Shown one piece after another: positions 53,504-64,000 of a stretch of DNA of 64,000 bases. A program made the translations under genes and the position numbers. Under the pieces are notes generated by a model. That model was not told where the DNA came from, did no database searches, and saw only the letters and a program-made list of their open reading frames with translations. The DNA lies in NCBI GenBank assembly GCA_029339505.1, contig JAQISU010000098.1:853001-917000 (forward strand), given 5' to 3'. The DNA comes from Unio delphinus (taxonomy: Eukaryota; Mollusca; Bivalvia; Unionida; Unionidae). The first letter of the stretch is position 1. Every line of letters starts with the position of its first letter.

Positions 53504-56500
53504 GTTTAACGCCATTTTTCAGCACAATATATAGGCTATACATGGCGGCCAGTATTAGTGGTGGAGGAAGAAACCGGAAAGAACCACCGACCCACGAGAA
53601 GCTACTGGCAAGCTTTCTCACTTAACTACATTAGCCGAATCTTAGACTCGAACCCACGCAGACAGAGGTGAGATGGCAGTGGTCCGTAACGGACAGCGCT
53701 TTAGACCACTCGGCCACTCGGGGCCCCCCCCTTAAAAGTTTTAAAAATCATCCTCATTGCAAACATGAACCATTGTCTGATTAAATTATCATCGTGTGGT
53801 AGTCTGGAATTTTGTGTTGTCCAGATATAATTTATCCATCATTTATAAAACTTTGCCAAAATCATGGTAAAATTGTGATGAGGAGTTGTTCAGGTTGCAG
53901 TGTACCAGACGCATTTAGTTTTATAACCATTTATGCTAGATGAAGTACTTGGGTCTGTAAATAATTATTTGCCTATATAAAAAAAATGCATGCCTTGACA
54001 AGCACTTTTAAGAGTTAAAGCAATCAGTTACCATTCATGACATGCAAATTTCGTGTTATTTCATTTCTTGCGCATTCAAGGTTTATATTAAACACACCAT
54101 TTTTCATATTTTTAAAGGATTTGACTACAAAACATGCAATGTTCTTGTTGGCCTTGAAGAGCAAAGTCCAGATATAGCCCAGAGTGTTCATGTTGATAAA
54201 AAGGAAGAAGAATTTGGTGCTGGAGATCAGGTAAGAACCACATTTCCAATATCAGTATAACAATTTGTAAGTAATCTATAATGTTGCAGTGGAAAGTTGT
54301 GTGCAGGTACCTAAATGAAGGCTAATTGTTTTGTTGCTGGGGTTCTCATTATGACACAAGTTTTATTTATGGATACAGGTAGAGGAATGTACTTGAGCAG
54401 CAATATCTTAGACTGGTACCAATACTAGTTTCTTGGTGCAGAAAATCCAGGAAGATTTTAAAATTTAGAAGTACTTTCAGCATGGAAGACATGATGTAAT
54501 TAACGCACAGAATTTGAAGAAATTTGTGTAGATGATGTTTTCATTTTTAGTTTTCAAAATTTATATGTACATTAAAATCAATTAAAATGTATGCAGTGCA
54601 AATGAAAGTTTGAAGTCAGATACAGGGCAAGAGTTGCAAAAATTAAAATTTTTCAAGCACAAATATAACAGTTCAATACTTTGATTATTGAATCCATGCA
54701 GTGACGTTTTCAGAAATGGAGAGGATGAGAATTTGTTTCAGTTCGATACACCTGTAACAAAGAGTGTCGAGTATCTTCATCTTAATGTGGCTGAATATTA
54801 TTTCTTTCATTGTTGATTTTGCAGGGTTTGATGTTTGGGTATGCCACAGATGAGACCGAAGAATGCATGCCTCTCACAGTAGTTCTGTCTCACCAGCTGA
54901 ATGCCAAGATGGCCGAGTTGAGAAGGAATGGAGAGCTGTCTTGGGCGAGACCTGACTCCAAAACACAGGTAGTAAAAAGATTACAAATATAGATCCATGA
55001 TCACTGTAATTCAGTGTTTATGTATTTCTTTACATTTTGGATTTTAAAGAAAGCCAGTTCAAACATTTGATTTATTGTTAACAAAACTAAAACTGAATTA
55101 AGATCTAGGCTCTGTAACCCAGCAATTAGTGCTCAACTGGCATGCAAAACATACATTGTCTCAGCTAGTACAAGTGTTTTAAAATGTAATATGAGAATCT
55201 GTTATATACAAACACTTGAAGCAGAAATTGATGTTAAAAGACCTAAGGGATAAATAAATCATTTTGTACATATATATGATCATTGAATCATCACTTAATA
55301 TGTGGATTACTCTTTCTGCATGGATTATTCTTGTTGTCCACTTGGATTATACTTTTTCCTCACCTGGGATTAGCGTGTGTGTGTGTAGACATTGTAGTGT
55401 TGGTTTCACACATTTTTTTTGTCCTCTATCCACAAGATCTTCCCTCTGTGGTTTTTTTTGTCAGAAAAAAACGCCTACGGCTTTTTTCTAGTGGCTGATG
55501 GGGTATTCATCCAGATCTATATTGACAAAGAATTTTACAATAATGCATCTAGCAGTGAAACCATTCAAGATTTGTGGTTGTCTAATTAGTTACAGTATAT
55601 CACTGTTTGACAGCCATTAGTACAGCATATTATTGTTAAAGTCACCCTATGATGAGAAAGAACTATGTTATTTTGGGTTGAAAATGATTACACAAGACTG
55701 TGTTTCTGTAAATATACAATTTGTCATTTGATTACTGCTTTATTATGGAATCTTTTGTCCCTAATTCCTCTTAACTGGATGGCTGTAGCTACATGGGGTC
55801 TGCGTACATGCCAAACATTGTTTCTTTTTTTCTTCCACTAACGTATATAGATTATGCTTTTTCGGTATATCCACCTCCCCATAAAATCAATTATTCTTTT
55901 TCTCGTTATTATTAACATTCCATTAATCCCACAGACCGTATTTTAGAAAAGATGGCTTTTACGTAACTACAATATAAGAGTAAGCTTGACCATGGATTTT
56001 CCTAACAATATCATGTTCTGTTAATATTTAACCTGGTTCTACTGTTGACCTCAAATTCTATATATAGCTGCCAACTGTCCAGTTTTTTCCGTATTTGTCC
56101 CGTATTTTGGACCTGAATACGGGTGTACATTTTTTTTTTTTTTTTTGCAAAAAAAATACGTTTTTGAATTTAAAAAATGATGATAAAATTTCTTTGGAAT
56201 TGTCAATTTAGAACGTGTTCTCGGTTCTCTTTTGACAGAATATCACGTGTATATGCGAATTCAGTTCTACAATACGATTGGTTCATTCGAAATCGAGGCT
56301 ACTAGGCCTGTCGTTATCTGACATATTGGATTTCGCAATAGTTACCGCTGTTGCTGTATCTAGTCTTCGTAACATTCAACTTTTATTCGTGATAAATTGG
56401 AAGGCAGAATACTCAGAATTTTCTCCAGGATAAGTAGGAGATATCTGGAAGGATAGTTGTGCCGTCTTGTATAGATTTGTGAAACCATATAGCAAAGGAG

Positions 56501-59500
56501 AAAAATTGACGTTTTGTAAATTGTGTAACGTGATTTCACTATTGGGCACGGAGGCGCCCATGAAATGCAAGATCATGAAAAAGCTAATAAACATCCTGCT
56601 TCATCACACACAACTCAGCCTGAACTTACGACGTAGATCAATGACAGAGAGAACCTTAATGTACATCGATCGAAATTTAATTTTTAAATTTCTTTTAGAA
56701 ATAAACTTTCCTTTTTCAGTTACTGGTGTTGTTGGCAATTTATTTTGCACACGTTTTTCAGACATTAAAATCGCAAAAGATAATTCTTACACTTGAACGA
56801 AGACATTTCAATAAGAAAATCTCCGAACTGAGATAAGCAATGAAAGTTGGCACATAGTGCAACTCCAGAAGGTACCAATGTGCAACATGTACATCTATGA
56901 CATTAAATAATTACGTAAGGCACTGTTCAACTTTACTGATGATTGTATGTTTTAAATAGATACATGTGCATTGAAATTTAAAAATCTGTATTTGTTCCTG
57001 AAAATCAGTATTTTTGTCACAAGTAATCAGTATTTTTGCACTGGGGGGTTGGGGGTTGGCAGCTATGAGCATCTGTATGCTTAGTGAGGAGAGAGCAGAC
57101 TGGTTTTCTAAATTTAATCTTTATGCGCAGATTCCATGTTCTGGTTAGTACTAAACAAATGAGATGCCAGTCTGTGACATAGTATGGTCAGCTTGGTGGT
57201 CATCCTGATGATTTTGTTACAGCTTTACAGACCACATCACAAGTTGCTATGGTTTCCATTTAAAGCATGGTCATAATTATAATCAAAACTTTGTTATTTT
57301 GTGTAGTTGGTAAATGATGAAATGATGCACGTGTCCCCTAAGAATGTAATAAATCTTGTAAAAGCTACTGTTCCAGAATGAACGACTTTCCTACAGTTTT
57401 TTAAAAGTTGCATCCTTTTGGTTGTTGGCTACTACAGTTGTAAGTGGTAAGAGTCTGCCTTGGATTCAGGTGATCACAGGTTCACGATTTGGCCGAATCA
57501 ATCCAAAGACTTACAAAAATGGTACTTGCAGATGCCTTGATTGGCACTTAGCATTAAGAGGTTATTTTTAGGACTGGTTGGCATGGTGTCAGGATAATGT
57601 GACTGGGTGAGACGTGATACTACTTGTCAGCAGCACGATGCCCCATTGTGAGATGTCACTATAAACGGCCATGCTGCAGACATAGCATTATGACTGGAAA
57701 TTTTTAATGCTAGATTCAAATTCTAAATTATGCAAGCATCACACATGCACAGGGCTTCAAGTATGTAGTTTTACCTGTATACAAATGAAGCCATTTCAAC
57801 CTTCAAAATGGCTGCTTTGATGGCCATCCTGAAAATCTTTGTGGACAGCTTTTACAGAACAGAATTGTTTTTTTTTATTAAAACTCTACAGAAATGATTA
57901 GTTCCAATTATTTCTGTAGCCAATGCAAAAAATCTTGCTTAAAGGGTGGTATTGACATGGTGTTTGTATTAAAACTCTTGCAATTTTTGATTTTGATCAC
58001 TCATTATTGTTACTTGAAAATAAACCTACAACACTGGATTTTTTTTAAAGCTCAATTTGTGGATGTATGTATATGTACGTTTACGATAAATGGGCCTCAT
58101 TAGAGTTTATGAACTATTGATCCAAATATGTACAGTGGCATTCGATTTTAAAAAGCATTGGAGTTTATATAGAAACATTTTTTTAAAAAAGAGTAAATAT
58201 TACTTACAAAATTCATTTCATGTTTTGTTAATTTGCATAATGTTTAATCTTTTTTATAGGTGACGGTTGAATACAAATTCAATAAAGGATCATGCGTTCC
58301 CATTCGTGTTCACACTGTAGTCATATCTGTTCAGCATGATGAGAACATCACTATAGAAGAGTTGCGCAAGGACTTGATGGAGAAGGTTGTTAAACCAGTA
58401 ATTCCAGAGAAATTTAGGGATGAAAAAACCATCTACCATCTTCAGCCTTCTGGGAAATTTGTCATTGGTGGACCACAGGTACATTTCTGTTCATAAAGAT
58501 GTATGCCACGAATGTTTATTTGTAAAAGAATTTGAATGATGCTATTGAATCAGTTCAGGTTATCCATTTGAAAATTTCTCTCATCTGTTAGAAACTAAGT
58601 GTATCCCATGGTAGAGCCAGGTTTGTTTTTTGCTTCAATGTATATTCTAGATTTTATATTGTTTGAACACAGTATATGCATGTGGTGGAGCATGGGAGAG
58701 ATACTGCTAAGCAGTAATGGCTGGTAAATATTACACGATTAAATTTTGGTCTCCACTATCCCCGAAACTGCAGCTTTTCAAGGGTCCTCCAATTATCATT
58801 TAAAAAATTGTAGTTCATTTTCAAAGAATTGTTGCCTATAATTTGGACTTAATAGATAGCAAATAATTTATTTTCTGTTTAGTTGTATAATATAAAAGTT
58901 GAAAAATATACCAGCCAAATTCAGTTTTTTCACAATTCTCTCCATTTTGGTCATCATCTGGGACCTCTCCAAAAGATCTTTCAGTGACGGTAATGATTAT
59001 AGGTGTACCACAAGCCTGTTTAATTTTGTAAATTAACACAAAATTTGTTCATTTCATGAACTATCCCAAAACTACTTACACTATAATCACTACAGTATCG
59101 TGGTTTTTTTTCTCTAGCATCACTTGCACCTTCTTGTCAGGTGATGATACCTTTTCTTTTAGATGCAATTGTTAGTAAGCAGTGGACCTGACCAATATAA
59201 AAAATTGTGACATTGGTTTTCAGATGCGGAAGATTCCTAATAAGCAGAGACTTCCAAATTTAACTCTCAAGATGTTGGACAAGTTAAAGAGTAACCAATA
59301 TCCAAACATTTTAATCGGGTGATCTTGCACCTGATTCAGGTTGTTTAATGTTGCCCATCTTGAGACTCTCTTTATAATCTGAATTTGATAAAACTTGAAA
59401 TGTATGCTTTTGTCATCAAGATCTTGTACAAGTGGGATAATAAGCAACAGGCATGCTTATTAATAAAGAAATCTTTCATCTGATTGGCTGAGCTTGTTAC

Positions 59501-62500
59501 TTCTCTTTTGGACATATTTTTGATCAGATGTGGTCAGACTTAGGATACAGTGGTCCCCCTCTTGAATGGTCCTCCTGACCAATGGCCACCCACCTTTTAT
59601 GGACAGAATTCCTTGGTATCAATGAGTTTGTACCCAAAAGTACTCCTCAAGAAAGGCCACCCCATTAATGTGACAAGCGGCCAACTTGTTGGTGCAAAAT
59701 GTAAAATATACTTTCACAAGTGGCAACATTTTATTTTAAGATGTGTCCTGAAGCAGTATTCATCTGATAATGTAAGTAATCTGATTATTATCACCGATGT
59801 CTTTTTCCCAGTGTCAGGTTTTTATTACAGCAAGGTGTTAGCTAACTATACATGTATCGTTAAGGTTCGTATTATATATTTTTACAGATATTTCAAGGAA
59901 GTGGCAACAACAGTGTTGAAATAGTTACAAGCTTTGCATGAGTTGAGTGTTTGTCTTTAATGACTATAAATGATGTTGTACCGCTCTGATTGCTTTGTGG
60001 TTAGCGCGTCCGTCGCAGGAGTGGGGGGTCGTGGGTTCGATCCTCGGCCAAGTTGTACCAAAGACTTGTTACAATGGTACTAACAGCTACCTTGCTTGGC
60101 GCTCTCAGCATTAAGAGATTAGTATTAGGAATGGTCAGCCTGGTGTCAGGATGTTACTTTGGTGGGACATCATGCTACATGTCTGCGGCATGATGCCCCA
60201 GTGCTAGACATCACTGCCTCACTGCAGACATCATAGTGATTAGGGCCTAACCGAGTAGATTTTTGCAGAGTACCGAATCTGAGTATTTGGATGTACTATT
60301 TGCCGGATCCGGGCACGAACCTAGTAGTAGGTGCGACCCCGGAGAGTAAAGTTTGTTTCATTATTGTATGCAAGGCTTAAACTTTTCATGTACCATATAC
60401 CGTATATATCGGCTATAAAATGAAATTTGTTATTATTAACTAAAATTATTATGCTTAAAATATTTTTTTTTTTAAGTTTGATATTTATTGAAATATTTTA
60501 CTTGTAACCATTTGTGCTAGTGTTATTTGCCGAGGCGAATACTTCCGAATAGTACTGAAAAACCGGATATTCGGCCGAAGCTAATGTCCGAGGCGATTTC
60601 CGGTTAGGCCCTAATAGTGATAGGACTGAAAAATTGTTAAAGCTGCATTAAAAACCCTAATCAGACAAACAAATGATGTAATTGTCAAGATCATAAACAT
60701 GGTCAATAGAGGCAAGATATAGATCTTGTGGATTAACATAGAGAAATTAATCATGAACAATAACAGGGTACCATATGAAAGCTAAAAAACGTGACAGTAC
60801 AGGTATCGCTTCCTATATAAACGAGACATTTGCTCTGCTCAAAAAATGGGGGCCCCGAGCGGTCTAAAGTGTTCACCGTTACAGATCACTGCCATCTCAA
60901 CTCTGTGTGGGTTCGAGTCTAAAGCTCAGCCAATGTGGGTACATGACAAAGCTTGCCAGTAGCTTCTCGTGAGTTGGTGGTTCTTTCCAGGGTTTTCCCA
61001 GGTTCTTCCTGCACCAATAGTACTGGCCATCTTGTGCTGGAAATTGCATTAAACCCTATAGCAACAACTACCCTACAAATGTTTGATCTGCATAATTAAA
61101 TTTGCCATAAATTGTTACAAAACAACACATCACATCAGTCTGGGAGATATAATTTTGATTTCTATCAAACTTAGAACATGTTATATCATATAGATCTAGG
61201 GCAGTTTTAAAAGCAAGAAGGATCTATAAATTCAGTTGATCTTGATATTTTACCTGTTAGGTTTGTTTATTATCATGATCATGGAAGCTTTCCGTAACGA
61301 GCAAGAAAGTACAGATTTCTTAGCCAGCTGCTATTGCATTTGGTTTAGTGATCTCACTTGCTGCTGGATTATTGTGACACTTTGTACATATTATGCTTAT
61401 CACCATGAATTGTGCATTATGACCAAACATTTTATGTCCTCTATATTCAAGTTATAACACGTCTCCATCATTGATAGAGGTAGAATGCAAGGGAATCTGG
61501 CATATATTTGTGAACCTATTGTTTATCATTAATCTTTTTACCTATCTGTTTAATAAACCTTGTAGGGAATGCCAGGTTTATTCTGATGTACTGGTAAACC
61601 CAATGTATGCACAAGATTGCATTTCTGCAATAGTGCTTTCCAACACTTAAGCTGATTCAACATCAAGATTTCTTGTACAGATATCCAAAGAAGCACTATT
61701 TTGAAGCACGACTTGGAGATCAGGGAAACCATGATAATTTTGACTTGTTTTGCAGGGTGATGCTGGTTTGACTGGGAGGAAAATTATTGTCGACACATAT
61801 GGAGGCTGGGGAGCACATGGTGGTGGTGCTTTCTCTGGAAAAGATTACACCAAGGTGGACCGTTCTGCAGCATATGCTGCTCGCAGGGTTGCAAAGTCAC
61901 TGGTCAAGGCTGGACTTTGCAAGAGGATCCTTGTTCAGGTAAATTGATTGCAGTAGAATTTAACATCCATAGCACATTTGATAGTACACAGAAAGGGTTG
62001 ATTGTGATGCTCCAACCAAAATTGTCAGATTTCTCTGGACATAAGTTCTTTTTGGAAGAAATTGTCCTGGTCAAACCAAACTGGTAGCAAAATTTTTGTT
62101 ACATTCTACTTGTGTCCCACCAAGACTGGTTATGAATAATTCTACATTTATCTGTCTGCATGCCACACCTTGAAGTCGTTTTTTTTTTTTAAAAAATATG
62201 GTACAACTACTACTGAAGAAAAAGTCGTATGACAAAATTGTTATTGCTCTCCTGAATGGATGGTCATATTATCATGGGGTTAATGGTAAAAGACTTGTCT
62301 AGTTGGTCCTAAATGAAAATGATGCCACTCAGACCACCAAAATGGCCACCACAGTGGTCATCATGAAAAAAGTCACTACTTTGCCTGAAGGCATGATTAT
62401 ATCAAAATAGGGTTTTCACTGAAAGAATTTCTATGTCTGGTTGATCGTAAATGAATATGATACAAATATGGCCACTATCTGGAATTTTTTTTGATCTTTC

Positions 62501-63103
62501 TAGATGGCTTGTCAATACCATCTATTTGATTTGACATCCAATATGGACAAAGGCATCAGTCTGGAAAATCCTGTTTTTATTACCTCAAAACAGAAATTAA
62601 TGTCGTCAGAGTTCAAAATTAACATGGTGTTTATATAAAAAAAAAGAACAAACATCGGAATTTGAATTTTAAAGGTGATGGTGTTGGCAGTACAGATTGT
62701 GAGAACGGAATTTCTGTCCACGTGTTGTGGGTGGGCAAGATTTATTTAACGATGTAAATTTCCCCGACTTGTTACAGACCAAGAGTAGAGCTTCCCATCA
62801 TCTTGATGTCCTAGCAGCATTAAAGATAATAAAAACAAGCCATTATAGAAACTGGTTCCTCTCGAGTCCCTGTGCATTAATAAATCTCTTTAAAAGTCTT
62901 ATTCCATTATTTTTTTGTGTCTAGATTTGCCTTGAATATCCAAGGTATACCTGCTGATTTCGTTTGCAGGTTGCCTATGCCATTGGAATTGCTGAACCAC
63001 TGTCTATAACCTTGTTCAGCTATGGTACATCAGAGAAGTCTGAGAAAGAACTGCTTGACATCGTGAAAGCAAACTTCGATTTGAGACCCGGAAAAATTGT
63101 CCA
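42988..63103 (+). CDS. MAT2A: S-adenosylmethionine synthetase (methionine adenosyltransferase), seven exons, 3' end outside window
   Basis: The enzyme makes S-adenosylmethionine from methionine and ATP in the cytosol and is the main source of methyl groups. Exons: 42988-43063, 52697-52897, 54118-54230, 54825-54968, 58260-58478, 61756-61938 and 62970-63103, all with GT-AG borders and matching phases. Together they give about 356 codons of the usual ~395; the last exon lies beyond 64000. Visible signatures: [17 protein letters not shown] near residue 20-30 with the catalytic His, [15 protein letters not shown] near 127-141 and GGGAFSGKD in exon 6. All three domains of the family are present in order and no lesion is seen. 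Introns are large and rich in transposons; intron 1 is 9.6 kb. Symbol given by family; invertebrates usually have a single copy. Confidence 0.97.
43466..43629. mobile_element. Foldback hairpin MITE, copy 1 (MAT intron 1)
   Basis: The left arm GGATATTTGCTTGAAACGAG and continuing text returns as an inverted arm ending CTCGTTTCAAGCAAATATTC, around a centre with ACGAGTGG and CCACGAGT. The whole unit would fold as one long hairpin. No coding capacity. Confidence 0.85.
43829..44040. mobile_element. Foldback hairpin MITE, copy 2 with duplicated centre
   Basis: Same arms as copy 1 (GGATATTTGCTTGAAACGAG and its inverse, ending GCAAATATCCTC). The centre is duplicated: one palindromic core has GTGGCGAAGCCAC and the next GTGGCTTTGCCAC. 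The hairpin abuts an interspersed repeat at 44047. Confidence 0.88.
44047..44896 (+). mobile_element. Interspersed repeat with BED-like finger peptide, copy 1
   Basis: Shares most of its length with 56066-57066 and part with 63258-63848. A frame inside (44330-44470) encodes [18 protein letters not shown] and then CKSTKKL, a Cys-x2-Cys and basic pattern like the BED or related finger at the front of hAT transposases. The right end is GGGTTGGCAGCTATG. The left end is lost, possibly by the neighbouring foldback element. It is a non-autonomous, internally deleted element. Confidence 0.7.
44897..46564. other. MAT intron 1, no further element recognised
   Basis: AT-rich intron sequence; the frames at 45639-45854 and 46186-46428 on the minus strand have no identity. 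Confidence 0.4.
46565..47806 (-). mobile_element. piggyBac-type element with TTAA duplications and transposase remnant
   Basis: TTAA at 46565-46568 and 47803-47806 flanks inverted ends: left CTCTTTAACTAC, right (reversed) CCCTTTAGCTAC. On the minus strand from about 47450, a piggyBac-type acidic N-terminus can be read ([20 protein letters not shown], then [13 protein letters not shown] and later [17 protein letters not shown]), interrupted by stops. The catalytic DDD part is absent, so this is a deleted, non-autonomous copy. Confidence 0.85.
48235..48609. mobile_element. piggyBac-type MITE at TTAA
   Basis: TTAA at 48235-48238 and 48606-48609. The left end is CACTTTGAACCC and the right end reversed is CCCTTTGAACCC. 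The interior has palindromic AGGCCGGTATACCGGCCT and GGCCAGTAAACTGGCC. No coding capacity. Confidence 0.85.
48655..49900. mobile_element. hAT-type non-autonomous element with 8-bp duplication
   Basis: TTCTTTAC at 48655-48662 and 49893-49900 is an exact target-site duplication. The ends are TAGGGCTGTCAA and TTGACAGCCCTA, typical of hAT elements. Palindromic CGGGTACCCG motifs occur several times inside both ends. The interior (about 1.2 kb) shows no transposase. Confidence 0.93.
50273..51063 (+). mobile_element. pogo/Tigger-like element remnant with CENP-B-type helix-turn-helix piece
   Basis: TA at both sides with inverted ends CAGTCTACTCC and, reversed, CAGTTGACTCCGG. A frame at 50577-50798 includes [20 protein letters not shown] and [11 protein letters not shown], resembling the Tc5/CENP-B DNA-binding helix-turn-helix used by pogo-like transposases. 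The DDE domain is missing. Confidence 0.75.
51064..52267. other. MAT intron 1, no further element recognised
   Basis: AT-rich intron with short meaningless frames; nothing supported. Confidence 0.4.
52268..52484 (+). mobile_element. tRNA-derived SINE (family A), end of MAT intron 1
   Basis: Head GGTGACCGAGCGGTGTAAAA and a degenerate B box (GGTTGAGTCTT), then the family body (GATTGGTGGTTCTTACC, TACTGGCTGTCAT) and the end TTGCATTAAACCCCGAAACA. Confidence 0.75.
52697..52897 (+). CDS. MAT2A: MAT exon 2
   Basis: Acceptor TGTTTTCAG. It encodes [20 protein letters not shown] through IGYDDSKK, the ATP-binding part of the N-terminal domain. Donor GTGGGT, phase 1. Confidence 0.97.
53456..53730 (-). 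mobile_element. tRNA-derived SINE (family A) with long poly-A tail
   Basis: On the minus strand the head is GGGCCCCGAGTGGCCGAGTG with B box GGTTCGAGTCT (near 53650). The body ends at 53501 and is followed by a tail of about 45 A (T run 53456-53500 on the plus strand). The long tail suggests recent insertion. It lies in MAT intron 2, antisense to the gene. Confidence 0.88.
54118..54230 (+). CDS. MAT2A: MAT exon 3
   Basis: Acceptor TATTTTTAAAG. It encodes [20 protein letters not shown] through EFGAGDQ. Donor GTAAGA, phase 0. Confidence 0.97.
54825..54968 (+). CDS. MAT2A: MAT exon 4
   Basis: Acceptor GATTTTGCAG. It encodes [19 protein letters not shown] through PDSKTQ, completing the first family signature. 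Donor GTAGTA, phase 0. Confidence 0.97.
56066..57066 (+). mobile_element. Interspersed repeat with BED-like finger peptide, copy 2 with inverted ends
   Basis: The best-preserved copy of the 44047-44896 repeat. The left end ATAGCTGCCAACTG is inverted at the right end as GGTTGGCAGCTAT. Inside (56467-56590) the frame gives [20 protein letters not shown]. No clear target-site duplication was seen. It lies in MAT intron 4. Confidence 0.75.
57434..57695 (+). mobile_element. tRNA-derived SINE (family B), diverged
   Basis: Matches the copy at 59981: CCAAAGACTT, ACAAAAATGGTACT, CAGCATTAAGAG-type text and GGTGTCAGGAT are in the same order. The tRNA head is degraded (GATCACAGGTTCACGATT). Confidence 0.65.
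58260..58478 (+). CDS. MAT2A: MAT exon 5
   Basis: Acceptor CTTTTTTATAG. It encodes [20 protein letters not shown] through GKFVIGGPQ, the central domain. Donor GTACAT, phase 0. Confidence 0.97.
59981..60232 (+). mobile_element. tRNA-derived SINE (family B)
   Basis: Head with GTGGTTAGCGCGTCCGTCGC (A-box region) and B box GGTTCGATCCTC. The body is CCAAGTTGTACCAAAGACTT, CAGCATTAAGAG and GGTGTCAGGATG. A hAT MITE is inserted at its 3' end. Confidence 0.8.
60233..60621. mobile_element. hAT-type MITE with 8-bp duplication
   Basis: ATAGTGAT at 60233-60240 and 60614-60621 is an exact duplication. The ends are TAGGGCCTAACCG and CGGTTAGGCCCTA. The 373-bp interior has no coding capacity. It sits at the 3' end of a family B SINE. 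Confidence 0.93.
60848..61070 (+). mobile_element. tRNA-derived SINE (family A)
   Basis: Head GGCCCCGAGCGGTCTAAAG with B box GGTTCGAGTCT, body GAGTTGGTGGTTCTTTCCAG and TACTGGCCATCTTG, end TTGCATTAAACCCTATAGCA. It lies in MAT intron 5. Confidence 0.85.
61756..61938 (+). CDS. MAT2A: MAT exon 6
   Basis: Acceptor GTTTTGCAG. It encodes [20 protein letters not shown], the second signature GGGAFSGKD and [16 protein letters not shown]. Donor GTAAAT, phase 0. Confidence 0.97.
62970..63103 (+). CDS. MAT2A: MAT exon 7
   Basis: Acceptor CGTTTGCAG. It encodes [20 protein letters not shown] through LRPGKIV plus two bases. Donor GTAAGT, phase 2. The final exon (about 40 codons) is not in the window. Confidence 0.96.
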
Positions 63104-63257
63104 GTAAGTTTGAAATGTATACATACTTTTCAGGGGTTGGTATGTTTGTTGTGTCTTTCAAATTAGAATGAGCATTCTGTACATGTTAAGTATTGAGATT
63201 TACTACTTTGTACATGGGCTGCCAGTCATGTCATTAGAAATTTAAAACTTTTTCTTT

Positions 63258-63848
63258 TAGGTTGGCAAATTGTATAATGTGATTTTGCTATTGGGCATGA
63301 AGGTGCCCATGAAATACAAGATCATGAAAAACCTAATAAAGTTTTGCTTCATCATACACAACTCTGACTAAACTTACGACATAAAAAAAAAACAGAGATG
63401 GCCATGCTGTAATTCAATCAAAATTCAGTTTACAAAATTTCTTTTAGAAATGAACTTTCATCTTACAGTTACTAGTGTTGCTGGCACATTATTTTGCACA
63501 CATTTTCCAGATGGTAAAATCGCAAAGGATTACTCTTGTGAAAGAAAATAAAACTAGTTCATTAAGAGAATCCCACAGAATTCTGATCATCTAATGAAAG
63601 ATGGGACATTGGAATCTATCATGATTGAAGAAGAAAAGAAAAAAGGTTGGGTGGGAATGGCTCGTTTGAAACGGTATGTGCCTGAGTGCCAGAATGGAAC
63701 AGGGTGCCCATTCAGAAGGTCCAAGAGTGCAACACGTACATCTTTGACATTATATAACTAAGGAAGGTACCTTCCTACTTTACAGACATTTGTAGATGCT
63801 GTAGAAAGTTGCCTATGCATTAATTTTAAAAATCAGTATTTGTCACAG
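63258..63848 (+). mobile_element. Interspersed repeat with BED-like finger peptide, copy 3, decayed
   Basis: Matches the middle and right parts of the copies at 44047 and 56066: AAATTGTATAATGTGATTTT, then GGGCATGAAGGTGCCCATGA, and the AAAATCAGTATTTGT end. The finger-like frame is broken. It lies just downstream of MAT exon 7, in the last visible intron. Confidence 0.7.
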
Positions 63849-64000
63849 GCACTTGATTCTGAGTAAATTCATGTATACACTCACAATATAACACAAGGTA
63901 CCTAACTCTCGCCTGTCACAATCTGACCCCTCGATGATTCCGATTTAATTTTCTGAATCTATCTGTGCATTCAATCACACATAATGTACACCACTGTAAA

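Overview
This is animal nuclear DNA. It is AT-rich, full of introns and repeats, and has tRNA-derived SINEs. The host gene is an S-adenosylmethionine synthetase split into many exons, and the repeat content points to a marine invertebrate, most likely a bivalve mollusc. That taxonomic call is inference from repeat style and protein resemblance, not a match I could run.

Bases 1 to about 17167 are most of one Polinton/Maverick-type virus-like DNA transposon; its left end lies outside the window. It has long terminal inverted arms built from ~816-bp tandem units. Between them are: a divergent pair of unrecognised small genes (1475-2563); a zinc-knuckle gene; a decayed protein-primed family B DNA polymerase; an intact gene with a BIR (inhibitor-of-apoptosis) domain; small basic and coiled-coil proteins; a decayed retrovirus-like integrase with chromodomain; a membrane protein; a penton-like minor capsid gene; a core/vertex-like gene; and an open major capsid gene. 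Polymerase and integrase are dead, and I find no packaging ATPase or protease. The capsid, BIR and divergent-pair genes are still open.

The most unusual observation is that both genes of the divergent pair are followed, 27-33 bases after their stops, by the same 22-base sequence. It folds as a replication-dependent histone mRNA 3' stem-loop (six-pair stem, UUUC loop). In both cases a purine tract resembling the histone downstream element follows 12-13 bases later. The shared promoter has two TATA boxes and three CCAAT boxes, as divergent histone pairs do. The encoded proteins are not recognisable histones. This suggests a mobile virus-like element using the host S-phase histone mRNA pathway.

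From 17.2 to 32.4 kb I see no convincing host gene, only SINEs, foldback elements, minisatellites and a piggyBac fragment. From 32.4 to 42.6 kb is a transposon graveyard: an SGNH-hydrolase-like ORF, a 5'-truncated LINE with a target-site duplication, exons of a hAT-related zinc-finger gene, exons of a P2X7-like/transposon-associated family, and a decayed L1/Tx1-like LINE.

From 42.9 kb to the end is a host methionine adenosyltransferase gene on the plus strand. Seven coding exons (about 356 codons) are present and the last exon is beyond the window. Its 9.6-kb first intron and later introns hold many non-autonomous elements whose ends can be read directly: two piggyBac-type elements at TTAA, two hAT elements with perfect 8-bp duplications, a pogo/Tigger element, two foldback hairpins, several SINEs, and a three-copy repeat carrying a zinc-finger-like peptide.
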